A stretch of 37,809 nt of DNA from assembly GCF_900110885.1 (NCBI RefSeq), contig NZ_FOFJ01000036.1:1-37809 (forward strand), written 5' to 3'. Below the pieces are notes generated by a model. The model was not told where the DNA came from. It searched no databases and saw only the letters and a list, made by a program, of their open reading frames with translations. Origin of the DNA: Azotobacter beijerinckii. Its GTDB lineage: Bacteria; Pseudomonadota; Gammaproteobacteria; Pseudomonadales; Pseudomonadaceae. Every line of letters begins with the position of its first letter. Positions within the stretch are counted from its first letter, which is position 1. Both the position numbers and the translations under genes were made by a program. This document shows positions 37,734 through 37,809 of this stretch, one piece after another.

Positions 37734-37809
37734 CTAACCTTTCGCTTTCTTGGATGACTGACCGAGCCAGCTGCGCAACCGCCACCAGAACCGGCGTATG
37801 CGCCCTGGC
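37734..37809 (-). CDS. hypothetical protein crossing the circle junction (3' part)
   Basis: This is the C-terminal 25 codons, ending at TAG 37734-37736, of the 158-residue protein that starts at 445. The last 44 bases repeat positions 1-44. See the entry at 1-445. Confidence 0.6.
   Translation of the reverse strand, partial: PGRIRRFWWRLRSWLGQSSKKAKG
37766..37809. repeat. terminal direct repeat, right copy
   Basis: Identical to bases 1-44; it marks circularity. Confidence 0.9.

Overview
The window is a circular molecule opened at an arbitrary point. Its first 44 bases recur exactly as its last 44, and one reading frame runs intact across that join, so the unique circle is about 37,765 bp. 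GC-rich sequence, P2-type head and tail genes, a phage-type C repressor and plasmid maintenance genes point to a P2-like (Peduovirus-type) phage-plasmid of Pseudomonas or a close gammaproteobacterial relative. I found no integrase and no P2-type gpA replication initiator. In their place are a RepA-type replication module with an apparent antisense copy-control RNA and a ParA plus small DNA-binding partition module.

Layout. About 37.5 kb through the join to 5.9 kb is the plasmid side: unknown genes, a coiled-coil protein, a secreted SH3 protein, a YafO-type toxin-antitoxin pair, two miniature Tn3-like insertions (each in a gene or gene remnant), a possible origin region, repA with leader peptide and antisense RNA. 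5.9 to 6.2 kb holds a small gene with a LexA-like box. 6.2 to 32.3 kb is the virion region: D-U-T-E'-E-FII-FI; Tfa-H-cellulases-I-J-W-V; S-R-accessory genes-lysis-X-L-M-N-O; all on the minus strand; and P-Q on the plus strand. Three near-identical TGT-N13-ACA sites sit at the heads of the four late operons and fit Ogr-type late activation. 32.3 to 33.1 kb is a two-gene accessory cassette behind two palindromes. 33.3 to 34.7 kb is an early leftward operon (Cro-like, Ogr-like, two small proteins), divergent from the C repressor at 34.8 kb. 35.5 to 37.4 kb holds two small regulators or unknowns and parA with its partner.

The outstanding feature is in the tail-fibre part of the late V operon. Where P2 has only tail fibre and chaperone genes after gpI, this phage has a tail-fibre-like protein carrying a glycoside hydrolase family 5 (cellulase) domain, a small unknown structural-looking protein, and a protein with an N-terminal Calx-beta-like domain and a full-length glycoside hydrolase family 48 domain with its catalytic glutamates conserved. 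These are followed, by ATGA overlap, by the usual gpH fibre. GH5 endoglucanases and GH48 processive exocellulases are the classical synergistic pair of free and cellulosomal cellulase systems. Here they seem to be virion parts, which suggests a phage tail that cuts through cellulose, either a host cellulose-containing biofilm matrix or plant-derived cellulose.

Regulatory wiring can also be read. A 13-bp operator ACAC-N5-GTGT occurs twice between cro and the C repressor, once after the repressor and once next to the repA transcription unit, so immunity and plasmid replication may be linked. A second motif family, AATTAGC with palindromic variants, flanks parA, its partner and several plasmid genes and is probably the partition or autoregulation site. 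All functional calls come from reading the sequence; no database search was run.
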